Source: Candidatus Amarolinea dominans (GTDB lineage: Bacteria > Chloroflexota > Anaerolineae > SSC4 > Amarolineaceae). Taken from it: DNA of 64,000 nucleotides. Of this stretch, positions 26,662 to 38,066 are shown in pieces. The position numbers and the translations under genes are program-made. The notes beneath the pieces were generated by a model, which saw nothing but the letters and a program-made list of their open reading frames with translations, searched no databases and was not told the origin of the DNA. The stretch is from the NCBI GenBank assembly GCA_016719785.1, contig JADJYJ010000030.1, forward strand, positions 279,091-343,090, written 5' to 3'. Position 1 is the first letter of the stretch. Every line of letters starts with the position of its first letter.

Positions 26662-28653
26662 TCAGGCCAATTCGAACCAAACAGCCTGGCCGGGCTGCAA
26701 AACCAGGCGCAGGCGCTGCTCGGCATCGAGCGAATAGGCCGCGCCGTCCAGTTGATCCACCAGGACAGCGGGCACGCCGGGTAGCGTCAGCTCAACCGCC
26801 TGGGGATTGAAGTAGTCGCTGTTTGCCAGCACGATGAGGCGCGGCGTATGCTGCCGCGTCGAGCGCAGGATGGCAAAGACGACAGGGTTGGCAGGCAACT
26901 GGCCGAAGGCGAAAGTGTCCGGGTCGAGATCTGCGATGACAGGCGCCAGGCGGGCGCGGGTCAACAGAACCTGGCGCATCCAGGCTGCCAGGTGAGTCGC
27001 ATGGCCGGCCGCGGCCGGCGCCGGGTTTTCCCAGGGGTAGGCGGCTGCGCTGAAAAGGGCCAGCGTTGACGCGGGATAGCGCGCCTGTTCGGCGGGTGAG
27101 AAGCCGATGCCCGTGTTGAGCGGTTCGGTGGCGCCCAGCTCGAAGCCGCCATGCAGCACTGGCATGGCCGGCAAGGCGGCGCAGATCGCCCAGGCAAAGC
27201 GGACATAGGCCAGGCCGCCGGGGCGTTTGGCCGCGCGCATCGTGTCATGCGTCTCCGGCGTCGCGAAGAAGGGGAGTGGGACGCCGGTCTGCGCCATCTG
27301 CGCCAGGAAGTGCGCGGCGCTGAGCTGGTCGTGCAGACTGGTGGGAAAGCTGCCCAGGGTGGCGTTGTAGCCCTCGGCCAGGCTGTTGAGCGGCGAACCG
27401 AAGTTTTCATCCCAGAAGGCAAAATCGGGCTTGATGGTCCGCGCCGCGGCCACCATGGCGGCCTTCAGCGCGCTGGGCAGGGCATGACCCATGTCAATCA
27501 TGACGCCGTCAATGTCGAACGTATCCTGATAGTGCGGGATGATGCCGACGATGCGCTGCCACAGCGGCAGCACCGCTTGCTCCGGCCGGGCCAGGCGGCT
27601 GTCGTACAGGCGGACCGCGTTGTAGGCGATGTAGTTGAAATCGGGATGATCGTAGAGGCGCAGGTAGGTCACATCGGTCCAGGGTGGCTGCATGTCGCCC
27701 GGCCAGTCTGAAAAGGCGCTGGGCACGCGCACGATGCGGCCATCGGCCAGGCGCCCAAACCAACGGCCATCAATCATTTCGATCTGATCGGGTGCGGGCG
27801 GCGGGGTGAAAAAGGCCTGGTGCGGGGCCGGCGGCGGCGGCAGGCGGTCGAAGCGGCCCTCGTTCGCCTCGGCGAAGATGAAAGCGAGTTCCTCCGGTGA
27901 AAAGATGGGCGCGCCATAGGCAAGGGTCGCGTCGGCCGGCGACATGCCAGGCTGGCGGGCAGGCACGCGGTCGTCAATCCAGTAGAACCACTCCGGATGC
28001 TCGGCCACCCAGTCGGCGTCGCGCGCGGCCGTGCGAAAGACGAATTCGAGCACCACGCGCATGCCCAGGTGGTGCGCCGCTTCCACGAACGCCTTGAATT
28101 CCGTCTCGACGCCTAAATCGAGCCGCGGTTCGCCCAGGTTATCGTCCAGACGGTAGGGGTTGCGGATGGCATAGGGTGAACCAAGATTGCCCTTGTGGCC
28201 GTCCTTGCCCACAGCGGTGACCGGCAGCAGATAGACGGTGTTGATGCCCAGCCAGCGCAGCCAGGGCAGGAGGGCGATGCACTTGAGGAAGGTGCCGGTC
28301 TCGCGCCAGCCCTGGCTGTTGAGCGGCAGGGCCAGCGTACCATCGCCATCATGATCGAAGGCGGCTGCGGCACGGGGAAACAGATTGTAGGCGACTGCGT
28401 TCTGGCTCCAACCGCCCCCGGCCGGGCCAACAACCAGCGGCTGCGCAGGCTGCTGCGCAATGGCCTCGATCGTGTCCAGGAAAAAACGCAGGGGGTTGAC
28501 CTGGCGTGGCGCAGGGGACCCGGCGGGGTCGAGCCACAGGCCGGGCACGGCATAGGCAGCGGCCTGATCGCCTTGCCCAAATAACAGTTCGCCTAGCCGT
28601 TGATGGACCTGGGCCAGGGCAGGTAGTGTAGCATCAGGTAAGGTTGACATCAT
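26662..28653 (-). CDS. GH13 alpha-amylase-family protein
   Basis: A 663-residue (beta/alpha)8 protein of clan GH13. The candidate nucleophile is the Asp in GVMIDMGHALP, the acid/base the Glu in AFWDENFG, and the third Asp lies in ATPETHDTMR, so all three catalytic positions seem present. The stretch VVLEFVFRTAARDADW followed by VAEHPEWFYW recalls GlgE-type maltosyltransferases, though a GlgE assignment would need phylogeny. The C-terminal beta domain ends VLQPGQAVWFELA. It probably acts on alpha-glucan or trehalose-type sugars in the cytoplasm; no signal peptide is seen. Confidence 0.8.
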   Translation of the reverse strand: MMSTLPDATLPALAQVHQRLGELLFGQGDQAAAYAVPGLWLDPAGSPAPRQVNPLRFFLDTIEAIAQQPAQPLVVGPAGGGWSQNAVAYNLFPRAAAAFDHDGDGTLALPLNSQGWRETGTFLKCIALLPWLRWLGINTVYLLPVTAVGKDGHKGNLGSPYAIRNPYRLDDNLGEPRLDLGVETEFKAFVEAAHHLGMRVVLEFVFRTAARDADWVAEHPEWFYWIDDRVPARQPGMSPADATLAYGAPIFSPEELAFIFAEANEGRFDRLPPPPAPHQAFFTPPPAPDQIEMIDGRWFGRLADGRIVRVPSAFSDWPGDMQPPWTDVTYLRLYDHPDFNYIAYNAVRLYDSRLARPEQAVLPLWQRIVGIIPHYQDTFDIDGVMIDMGHALPSALKAAMVAAARTIKPDFAFWDENFGSPLNSLAEGYNATLGSFPTSLHDQLSAAHFLAQMAQTGVPLPFFATPETHDTMRAAKRPGGLAYVRFAWAICAALPAMPVLHGGFELGATEPLNTGIGFSPAEQARYPASTLALFSAAAYPWENPAPAAAGHATHLAAWMRQVLLTRARLAPVIADLDPDTFAFGQLPANPVVFAILRSTRQHTPRLIVLANSDYFNPQAVELTLPGVPAVLVDQLDGAAYSLDAEQRLRLVLQPGQAVWFELA

Positions 28654-28801
28654 GCTTTCATCGAATCATTGAATCATCGAATCGAATGGTCAGTTCTGGG
28701 GCGCAACATTGTACCATCGAGATGCAGGATTCAACCAAAACGGCAAGCCCGCGCTGCGGCGGCGCGCTTCTCGAAACTTGCGGTCGCCCTCGCTGTCGGC
28801 C

Positions 28802-30589
28802 TCACGCGGCCGGTTGGCGCCGCAGCAAGACGGGGCCAAGGCGGTCAAGGAGCCAGCCGAACAGCGGCTCAACCCACTGCACCATGCCCCACCAGGCAGG
28901 GATATACACCACGCGTCGCGGATGGCGCAAGGTGGCGATCACGCGCTGCGCAACTTTCTCTGGAGTCACGGCCGCCAGGCGTTCTCCAGGGATGCGTCGG
29001 CCTGCCGGTTGGTGAGCCGCGCGGTCGTAGAACTCCGTCTGCACACGGCCGAGGCGCATCAGGCTGACATGCACGGCCGTGCCGCGTAGCTCGCGGTGGA
29101 GCGCCGTAGAAAAGCTATCCACGAAAGATTTGGTGGCGCTGTAGAGGGCTGCGCCCTGTTCGGGCAGGTTCCCGGCGATCGAGCCCATGTTGATGATATG
29201 TCCTGCACCGCGGGTTTGCATGTCAGGCAACACCAGCAGCGTCAGGTGCGTCAGCGCCGTCATATTGGTCTGGATCATCGCCCGCGCCACGGGCCAGGGC
29301 ATATCAGCGCCATAGCCATACCAGCCAAAACCGGCGCTGTTCACCAGGACATCTACGGGACCGGCGACGTCGGTTGCCTCATGCAATACCCGCAGCCGCT
29401 CCAGTTCATCGGTCAGGTCGGCGGCGATCATCCAGGCTTCACCGCCGTCGCGACGGATCTCGTCCACCAGCCGCTCCAGCCGATCGCCGCGCCGCGCGAC
29501 CAGGACAACTTTCAGCCCCGCGCGCGCAAGCTGGCGGGCCGAGGCCGCGCCGATGCCGCTTGAAGCGCCTGTCACCAACGCAACCTGGCCGTGACACGCC
29601 AGGCGGACGGTTGTCTGGCGTTGCCAATGAGGCGAGCGCTTGAGCAACGCACGGCGTACCAGCGGACGGAAGAGACGGACGAAATGCCGGCGGACGCCGA
29701 GCAAGTGGGACAGATCGCGCACATAATCATCGAGGTCACGCGTCTGAAAGCGCAGCAGGCGCTGACTCTCCGCGGTGTCCAGCCAATCGGTGCCGAACGG
29801 CGCGGTCGCAAAGGCTTCTGGGGGTAGCTGGCCCGCACCCATCGCGTCCAGGATCGGTTGGATCATGCCCTGGTAGGTAAACTGACAGCGTGGCCCGCCG
29901 CCGATGAGCAGGGTTTTGCCCCAGATGTCGTCGCTGCTCACGGCGTTCGCCAGCGCCAGCCCCACGTCGCGCGTGTGAATGTACTCGATGCGGTTGTTCA
30001 ACGGTACATCGAACATGCCCGGGTCGAGCTTGAGGGCCAGGGGCAGGGTGGCGGCCAGGCGTAAGATGGCCCATGACAAGCCCGACGCCCGGATCATCTC
30101 CTCGCAGGCGACCTTGTGGCATGCGTAGTGCTCGAAAGGCTGCACGGGGTCGGTCACCGTGCGCGGGGGCGGCAGATGCTGGGTGCGGCCGTAGACGTGG
30201 AGCGAGGAGGTGAAGACCAGCTTCGGGGGATGGGGCTGTGCTTGCAGCGCTTCGATCAGGTTGCGCGTGCCACCGACGTTGACGGCTTCAGCCCAATCGG
30301 GCCGCAGCTCTGATTCGATACCGGTGTGTGACATTTTGGGGATGATGAACGCGACATGGAGCACTGCATCCACGCCGGTTGCGGCGGCCGCGACGTTCTG
30401 GCGATGGCGCAGATCGCCCCACAGCACTTCGACGCGTCCGGCTGCGATGTGGTGGCGGTAACGCCGCACGGTTCGCCGGTTGGTGGTTGTCTCCAGATCA
30501 AAGCAACGGACCGTGTGTCCCTGGCGCAGCAATTCGTCGAGCGTGCTGATGCCCACGTTGCCGAAAGCGCCGGTCAGTAAAACCTTCAT
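28802..30589 (-). CDS. Fusion of an NAD-dependent epimerase-type and a classical short-chain dehydrogenase
   Basis: ATG 30589 (MKVLLTGAFGNVG) has AAGGAGA in front. Residues 1-310 form an extended SDR with the GAFGNVG nucleotide loop, SSLHVYG and a weak YxxxK (HYACHKVACE). Residues about 340-590 form a second, classical SDR with TGASSGIG, NSAGFG, the catalytic serine region MGSIAG and YSATK. The order suggests two successive redox steps on one substrate, perhaps a lipid or sugar; this is inference. One continuous 595-codon frame without indels supports a true fusion. Confidence 0.8.
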   Translation of the reverse strand: MKVLLTGAFGNVGISTLDELLRQGHTVRCFDLETTTNRRTVRRYRHHIAAGRVEVLWGDLRHRQNVAAAATGVDAVLHVAFIIPKMSHTGIESELRPDWAEAVNVGGTRNLIEALQAQPHPPKLVFTSSLHVYGRTQHLPPPRTVTDPVQPFEHYACHKVACEEMIRASGLSWAILRLAATLPLALKLDPGMFDVPLNNRIEYIHTRDVGLALANAVSSDDIWGKTLLIGGGPRCQFTYQGMIQPILDAMGAGQLPPEAFATAPFGTDWLDTAESQRLLRFQTRDLDDYVRDLSHLLGVRRHFVRLFRPLVRRALLKRSPHWQRQTTVRLACHGQVALVTGASSGIGAASARQLARAGLKVVLVARRGDRLERLVDEIRRDGGEAWMIAADLTDELERLRVLHEATDVAGPVDVLVNSAGFGWYGYGADMPWPVARAMIQTNMTALTHLTLLVLPDMQTRGAGHIINMGSIAGNLPEQGAALYSATKSFVDSFSTALHRELRGTAVHVSLMRLGRVQTEFYDRAAHQPAGRRIPGERLAAVTPEKVAQRVIATLRHPRRVVYIPAWWGMVQWVEPLFGWLLDRLGPVLLRRQPAA

Positions 30590-30614
30590 CCCAGTGTCTC
30601 CTTCGGTGTGTCTA

Positions 30615-31595
30615 TCAAATGACGGGAAGTGAGGGCTGGCGGTCTGCGTCTTGCCAGGCCGCGCCCCAGAAACCCAGAACGGTCCAGGTGAGCAGGCGGC
30701 CCTGGGTGGCCTGGAAGGGGTAAAAATCAAAGAGGCCGATCACGATCAGGGCCAGCAGCGCGGCCGTGAGGCCCAGGAGGGAGGCCGGCGGGGTGCGCTG
30801 TTTGATCCAGGCCACCAACGGGGCCAGCATGAGCCACAGCCAGAGCAGTCCGCCCAGGGGGCCGAGTTCAACCAGGGCCAGGAGAGGCGCCATATGCACC
30901 GGCTGCGGCGCGTAGGCGCCGAGGAGATCTTGATTGCCAACCAGCGTCAGGCGGGTGAACTGCGCCAGACCGATGCCGGGCCAGGGCGCGGTGGTCAGGC
31001 GGCGCCAGGCAATGGACAGCGTGGCGCCGCGCTCAGCGATGGAACGCACCTCGGCGCCGGCGCCGGTCAAGCCCAGGCGGCTGGCGAGGATGGGCCAGGT
31101 GACGATGCCAAAAACGAGACCGAGGCCAAGCAGGGGCAGGACGATGCGGCGCACGAAACGGCGACGCCTGGGCGGCGGCTGCCCCCACAGGGCACGGCCG
31201 CCAATCAGCAGGACGCCCAGCGCAACGCCGATCCAGGTGGCGCGGGAAAAGGTGACGGCCAGCCCGGCCGCGGTCAATGCCAGCCCTGCGTACCAGGCCC
31301 AGCGCAGGCGCACGTTGCTTGTGCTGACCGTGGCCAACGCCCACAGGAAGGCCACCGCCAGACAGCCGGCCAGGATGTTCGGGTGCTGAGTCAGGCCATA
31401 GGGGCGCAGCCAGCGCACCCCGGCGGCGTAGATCACACTGACGCCTGGCATTTGCTGGCTGAGCGGCACTTCGCCCACGAAGCTCAGCCCAACGGCGTGC
31501 TGAACAGCGGCCTGCGCCAGTGCGATGATCGCCTGCAGCGAGCTGCCTGCCAGTAACAGTGCCGGCGCGGCGGCGCAGCCAGGGTGAGCCGGCAA
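30615..31595 (-). CDS. O-antigen ligase-like protein, C-terminal open segment
   Basis: This open frame holds about ten membrane helices, including the HPNILAG motif region and the loop with ATWIGVALG. It ends AAWQDADRQPSLPVI. The first residues (MPAHPGCAA) come from the wrong frame; the genuine protein joins from the upstream frame near 31565. Confidence 0.6.
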   Translation of the reverse strand: MPAHPGCAAAPALLLAGSSLQAIIALAQAAVQHAVGLSFVGEVPLSQQMPGVSVIYAAGVRWLRPYGLTQHPNILAGCLAVAFLWALATVSTSNVRLRWAWYAGLALTAAGLAVTFSRATWIGVALGVLLIGGRALWGQPPPRRRRFVRRIVLPLLGLGLVFGIVTWPILASRLGLTGAGAEVRSIAERGATLSIAWRRLTTAPWPGIGLAQFTRLTLVGNQDLLGAYAPQPVHMAPLLALVELGPLGGLLWLWLMLAPLVAWIKQRTPPASLLGLTAALLALIVIGLFDFYPFQATQGRLLTWTVLGFWGAAWQDADRQPSLPVI

Positions 31596-31880
31596 TCACC
31601 AACGCCCACAGCGTCACCAGGCTGAGGCGCGCCGATTGATAAAGCGCGAGGTCACGATCGGCAGAGACGGGAACCAGGGCGAAGGCCAGGAGCGGCAAGG
31701 CCAGCAGCGGCCACAGCATCCAGCCCGGCAGCGCAGACAGATCAGGCTTGGTCAACAGCCAGGCCATCACCGCGACCAGCAGCAGGGCATCGGTGGCGTA
31801 GAGCGAGAAATCGGTCAGTTCGTGGAACAGAATTCCTTCGAACGGGCGGCGCACCACGATCCAATGCCACCACCAGGGCA

Positions 31881-31989
31881 GCATCAACAGCACCAGGGCG
31901 CCAACGCCGTTGCGCACCGCGCGGCCCCCCTGGCCCCCAAGTATGGGGGGGGGCATCAACAGCACCAGGGCGCCAACGCCGTTGCGCAC
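31881..31989. repeat. Palindromic repeat inserted in a coding region with a 37-bp duplication
   Basis: The 37-mer starting GCATCAACAGCACCAGGGCG occurs at 31881-31917 and again at 31953-31989. Between them lie 35 bp with a palindrome, CCCCC-AAGTAT-GGGGG. Total addition is 72 bp, so the frame is kept, adding PPPILGGQGG plus a repeated VRNGVGALVLLM to the protein. Confidence 0.8.
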
Positions 31990-32086
31990 GGAAAGGAGAA
32001 GGTTGCGAATGGACAAGATGACCTCACACGCAGGGTGCGGCGGTTGCCGCGTGGCGTAGAATGAGAAATCAAGGCAACGCGATTTT

Positions 32087-32158
32087 ATACTGCAGGCGGG
32101 CACGAATTGCGCCTGTTTCCGTAGGCGGAAGGGTGAAGTCTATTCCCGCTTGCAGTAT
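32087..32158. repeat. Inverted repeat between divergent genes
   Basis: ATACTGCAGGCGGG (32087-32100) is repeated inverted as CCCGCTTGCAGTAT (32145-32158) with one mismatch, across 44 bp. It lies between the Wzy-like gene and the DUF5107 gene and could be an operator or a small mobile repeat. Confidence 0.6.
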
Positions 32159-32213
32159 ATCACACTGGCGGCAGATCGGGAACTCGCAGCAGAAATGAAA
32201 ATGATCCCCGCGC

Positions 32214-32242
32214 TTGGCAAGTCGGGCAATTGTGACTATAAT
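32214..32242 (+). promoter_or_regulatory. Promoter of the DUF5107 gene, apparently leaderless
   Basis: TTGGCA, 17 bp, TATAAT. ATG 32250 begins 8 bases after the -10 box, so transcript and reading frame would start together. Confidence 0.65.
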
Positions 32243-32249
32243 CGTTGAT

Positions 32250-33994
32250 ATGCGCAGACGATGGTTCGCCCTGGAAGATGAGAGCCAAAAAACTCCTGGC
32301 TGGACGCCTGTTGGCAGCCGTTGGGCGTTTGTCCCCGCGATGACAGCCTGGTTGGCTGCGGCCGGCCGGCGTCTGGTGATGGCTGGCCTGGCGCTTGCCG
32401 TGCTCAGCGCATGTCAACAGGCAACGCCCGCGCCTCCAGGCCCGGCCGGCGCCGCCGTCACAGCCCCTGCCACCGAGGTTGTGCCCAGCGCAACACCCGC
32501 GCCGCCCACAGCGACGCCCGCCCCGCCCGCGCCCACGCCCGTGCCGCCCACGGCGACGCCCATTCCGCCCGCGGCGACGCCCATTCCGCCCACGGCGACG
32601 CCCATTCCGCCCGCGGCGACGTCCGTCCCGCCCCCGGTCACGCCTGCCCCGCCCGCGCCGGCGGCGACGGTCAGCGTGTACGAGCGGCAGATCACGTTCG
32701 GCGCCTATCCCTACGCGGCGTTTCAGCGCAAAGTGACCGACCCTCTGTTCAACTGGACGTGGCCCATGCTGGACCGGGCGGCCTACGCGGCGACCGCGCC
32801 ACAGCCCACCCCGCAGACCTGGCGTGAGTTGGTACTGGAGAATGAGTTCCTGCGCCTGGGTGTGCTGCCCGATTTGGGCGGCCGGCTGATCGAATGTTTC
32901 TACAAGCCCACGCAGCACCAGGTCTTCTACCGCAACCCGGTGCTCAAGCCATCGCCCTGGGGGCCGCCGGGCCGCGATGGGTTGGAGGCTGGCTGGCTGG
33001 CGGCCGGCGGCGTCGAATGGGGCCTGCCGGTGGAAGAGCATGGCTACGCGTGGGGCAGCCCGTGGGGCTTCGACACCCCGCAGCCCAGCCCAGATGAGGC
33101 GACGATCACCATCTTTCAGGAGTCGCAGGGCCGGCTGCAGATCAGCGTGGACATCACGCTGCGCGCGGGCGAGGCGGCGTTTTCCGTGCGCACGCGGCTG
33201 ACCAACCCGACCGACCAGCCGGTGACGTTCAAGTATTGGGTGAACGCGATGCTGGCTCCTGGGGGGGGCAATCGCCCTGGCCCTGAACTGCGCCTGATTC
33301 TGCCCGCCTCCGAGGTGACAGTGCATTCGACCGGCGATACGTCCCTGCCCGCCGCGGATCAGGCCATGACCTGGCCCGTTTACCAGGGACGCGATCTGAG
33401 CCGCCTGGGCAATTGGCGCCAGTACCTGGGATTTTTTGCCAGGCCCGCGGCCGGCGCCAGCTTCGCGGGCGTGTACGACCTGGCCGCGGACGAGGGGCTG
33501 GTGCGCGTCTTTCCGGCCGATGTCATGCGCGGGGTCAAGTTCTTCGGCCTGGGGTGGAGCGATCCGCTGCCTGCCAGCCTTTACACCGATGACGGTTCCG
33601 GCTACCTGGAAATGCACGGCGGCCTGGCGCCGACCTTTGCCGACAGCGTCAGCCTGAGCGCCGGGGAGACCCTCTACTGGGAGGAGACCTGGTTCCCGGT
33701 GGCTGGCATCGGCACGTTTGTGTACGCCAACCAGGACGGCGCCGTCAATCTGCGGGCCACAGCGCAGGGTTTGCAGGTGGCGTTCTTTCCGGTGCGTCAT
33801 TTGCGCGGCACGCTGACGGTGTCGGTGGCCGGCGCGGCCATTGCCAGCCAGCCGGTGACGCTCAGCCCGGCGCAACCGTTCGATCAGGTGATCGCGGCGC
33901 CGGGAGATGTGCCGGCCCGCGCCGTGGTGTCCGTCCAACTGCTGGACGCCGACGGCGCGGCTATTCTTCAATTCGAGCAGGAGATGACACTGCG

Positions 33995-33998
<4 letters not shown>
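32250..33998 (+). CDS. DUF5107-domain lipoprotein
   Basis: A secreted 582-residue lipoprotein. After a long N-terminal lead, the signal peptide reaches lipobox LSAC (around residue 57); ATG 32340 is an alternative start that gives a standard-length signal. Residues about 62-140 are a repeated Pro/Thr/Ala linker (TPIPPAATPIPPTATPIPP). The main domain starts LVLENEFLRLGVLPDLGGRL, typical of DUF5107, with sugar-mutarotase-like beta-sandwich character and probable carbohydrate handling. It is co-translated with the TPR/propeller gene by GTGA overlap. Confidence 0.75.
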
Positions 33999-36126
<2,128 letters not shown>

Positions 36127-36136
<10 letters not shown>

Positions 36137-36197
36137 TTTAGTGGTAGAACACCAGCCTTCCAAGTTGGCTGTGAGGGTCCGATTCCCTCCACCCGCT
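36127..36197 (+). tRNA. tRNA-Gly (TCC)
   Basis: Acceptor GCGGGTG / CACCCGC, anticodon stem CCAGC/GTTGG with loop CTTCCAA (anticodon TCC), and T arm AGGG-TCCGATT-CCCT. Discriminator T, as expected for tRNA-Gly. It lies six bases after tRNA-Pro. Confidence 0.93.
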
Positions 36198-36215
36198 CTC
36201 GATACGGAGAGCCAC

Positions 36216-36288
36216 GGGTCCCTAGCTCAGCGGTTAGAGCGGCCGGCTCATAACCGGTTGGTCCTCAGTTCGAATCTGGGGGGACCCA
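36216..36288 (+). tRNA. tRNA with CAT anticodon (Met elongator or Ile2)
   Basis: Acceptor GGGTCCC / GGGACCC, anticodon stem GCCGG/CCGGT with loop CTCATAA (anticodon CAT). It is not an initiator, because the first pair is G-C. The variable region TTGGTC recalls tRNA-Ile2, whose C34 is lysidine-modified, but elongator Met cannot be excluded from sequence alone. Confidence 0.9.
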
Positions 36289-36297
36289 TCCATTGAC

Positions 36298-36334
36298 AAG
36301 GACGAACGACCCATGGGGTCGTCGTCCTTTTTTT
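36298..36334 (+). terminator. Rho-independent terminator of the tRNA cluster
   Basis: AAGGACGA-ACGACCC pairs with GGGTCGTCGTCCTT (one bulged A) around loop ATG, followed by seven T. It lies 10 bases after the last tRNA. Confidence 0.88.
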
Positions 36335-36339
36335 GTGCC

Positions 36340-36625
36340 AGCCCGCCGAATAAGCCCGCCGAATGAATTCGGCGTCTGATACCACCGAAGAATTGGTCTG
36401 AAACCCGAATGAAGCAGGTTGCGGTGGGGGAATCTCGCAGTCCGCCGAATGTAATTAAGACATGGGCGATCGCCGGGTGACGCTGATCTGATAGACGATG
36501 TTTATTCTTAAAAACCATAATTCGGCGTCTGATACCGCCGAATGAATTCGGCGTCTGATATGTCAAACCCGCTGAAGCGGGTTGCGGTGGGGGGGGAATC
36601 TCGCAGTCCGCGAATTCATTCACGG
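36340..36625. repeat. Two diverged copies of a palindromic repeat in a gene-free stretch
   Basis: CGCCGAATGAATTCGGCG-type palindromes occur twice. Each copy is followed by GGTTGCGGTGGGGG(GGG)AATCTCGCAGTCCGC. The unit boundaries are not sharp. No coding region is seen between the terminator and the next promoter. Confidence 0.7.
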
Positions 36626-36656
36626 GCGTCGCGGCGCGATGGCGGATGGCGCCAAA

Positions 36657-36686
36657 TTGACAGGCCCCATTGTCCTACTTTATACT
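36657..36686 (+). promoter_or_regulatory. Promoter of the CpXC-TPR-CHAT gene
   Basis: A consensus TTGACA lies 18 bp upstream of TATACT; GGAGG and the ATG at 36720 follow. This is the strongest promoter match in the window. Confidence 0.7.
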
Positions 36687-36719
36687 CCGCCTGGCGGGCC
36701 GACCCCGCCGGAGGTAACC

Positions 36720-38066
36720 ATGACCCGCTCCGTCGCTCAATCCACCACCTTGACCTGCCCGGCCTGTCGGCGACCCTACCCGGCCGAGGTCTGGCTGATC
36801 GTTGACACGGCCGAGCGGCCCGATCTGCTCGCCCGCATTCGGAATGGCAGTCTGCACGCTATCCCCTGCCCTCACTGCCGTCACGCCGGCGCGGTGGACG
36901 CGCCGCTACTCCTATACCGCCCCGGCGAGACGCCGCCGATCTATGAACGCCTGCAAGCAGCGGCCCGCGAGGCGCAGGAAGCCATGTCTAATCCCTTCTG
37001 GGCGAGTCTCCAGGCGCTTCTGCAGGCCGACTCCATGGCGTCCCTCTTGCACGTGGCGCAAGATCACCCCGCGTTGTTGACCGACGAGTCCGCCGCGCGC
37101 GTCGCGGAAGCCGCGGCCAATGCCCGGCGTCAGGGCGCCGAACAGGCTGCCAACGACCTGGAACAGCGTTATCAACTGCTGCGCAACACGCAGCGCGCCG
37201 CTCAGGAGGCCGGCCTCTCACCAGAGCAAACGCTCGCCGCCACCACGGCACTCGAACAAGGCCTGCATGACTCCCCCGATCTGGCCGGCGTTTCCGCCTT
37301 GGGACAGACGATCCAGACCTTCATCAACGCCCGCACCTGGGATGACTCGCAGCAGATCGTCGAACAGCACCCTGAGCTGCTCAGTGATAAGGCCGATGTC
37401 CTGTTCGGCCAACTCATCGCCGCTACTCAGGCGTCCCAGGTTGACGGCGGCGCAGCCGAGATGGAAGAGCACCGCGACCTGCTGCGTCGCTGCCGAGAGG
37501 CGGGCATCCCCCGCGCCTTTGCCGAAAAGATGCTGCCGCCGGATGCGTTGGCCGAGGCCGAACGCCTGGGCCTGGCGCCGGAAGAACTCCTGGCGCAGAT
37601 GCGCGCCGTCGAGCAGATGCCTCCCGCACTGCGCGAGGTCCTGGCCGAGCTGGCCGCCAGCGGGGCCGAAATCCGTTCAGCGGAAGACCTGGAACGCACC
37701 CTGGCCAGCCGGCCAGATCTGCGGGCAAGGCTGGAGGCTGCCGCTCCTGCCAGGGGCGCCGACATACCACCTGAGTTGCAGCCTATTCTTCAGCAACTCT
37801 CCCACCGCCGCATCATCCGACATGCCTCGCACGGGTCGACCTTGCCGCCATACCTTTCCCTGCACCGGAGGATCAGAATGCCGCCTGTGGGCAGGTCTCC
37901 ACGTCGAACTGGGCAACAGCCTGGTTCAGAATCCACTCGGCGACCGGGCGGAGAACCTGGAGCAGGCCATCGCCGCCTACCGCCAGGCGCTGGAGGTGCT
38001 GACCCGCCAGGCCATGCCGGTCGAGTGGGCGCAAGTCATGCTGAACCTGGCGAACGCCTACTCTGA
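36720..38066 (+). CDS. CpXC-TPR-CHAT protein, N-terminal segment
   Basis: The segment starts MTRSVAQSTTLTCPACRRPY. Two CXXC pairs (CPAC at 12-15 and CPHC around 53-56) define a CpXC zinc domain, often found at the front of conflict-system proteins. A long alpha-helical stretch follows, with repeats around LLHVAQDHPALLTDESAARV and IVEQHPELLSDKADVLF. The frame is genuine to about 37800 (PILQQLS); the remaining codons are off-frame TPR DNA. Confidence 0.7.
   Translation: MTRSVAQSTTLTCPACRRPYPAEVWLIVDTAERPDLLARIRNGSLHAIPCPHCRHAGAVDAPLLLYRPGETPPIYERLQAAAREAQEAMSNPFWASLQALLQADSMASLLHVAQDHPALLTDESAARVAEAAANARRQGAEQAANDLEQRYQLLRNTQRAAQEAGLSPEQTLAATTALEQGLHDSPDLAGVSALGQTIQTFINARTWDDSQQIVEQHPELLSDKADVLFGQLIAATQASQVDGGAAEMEEHRDLLRRCREAGIPRAFAEKMLPPDALAEAERLGLAPEELLAQMRAVEQMPPALREVLAELAASGAEIRSAEDLERTLASRPDLRARLEAAAPARGADIPPELQPILQQLSHRRIIRHASHGSTLPPYLSLHRRIRMPPVGRSPRRTGQQPGSESTRRPGGEPGAGHRRLPPGAGGADPPGHAGRVGASHAEPGERLL

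Larger units (their letters stand above)
30615..32016 (-). pseudogene. O-antigen ligase/Wzy-like membrane protein, one frameshift and an in-frame repeat insertion
   Basis: A polytopic protein of about 465 residues with the Wzy_C-type motif YGLTQHPNILAGCLAVAF and SRATWIGVALGVLL. Such proteins polymerise or ligate polysaccharide units at the outer face of the membrane. The likely start is TTG 32016 after GAGGT. The frame shifts once near 31565 (between WALVIAGSPWL and LLLAGSSLQAI). Near the N-terminus 72 bp were added without loss of frame (see the repeat at 31881). Strand and position make it the partner of nothing obvious; the gene upstream is divergent. Confidence 0.65.
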
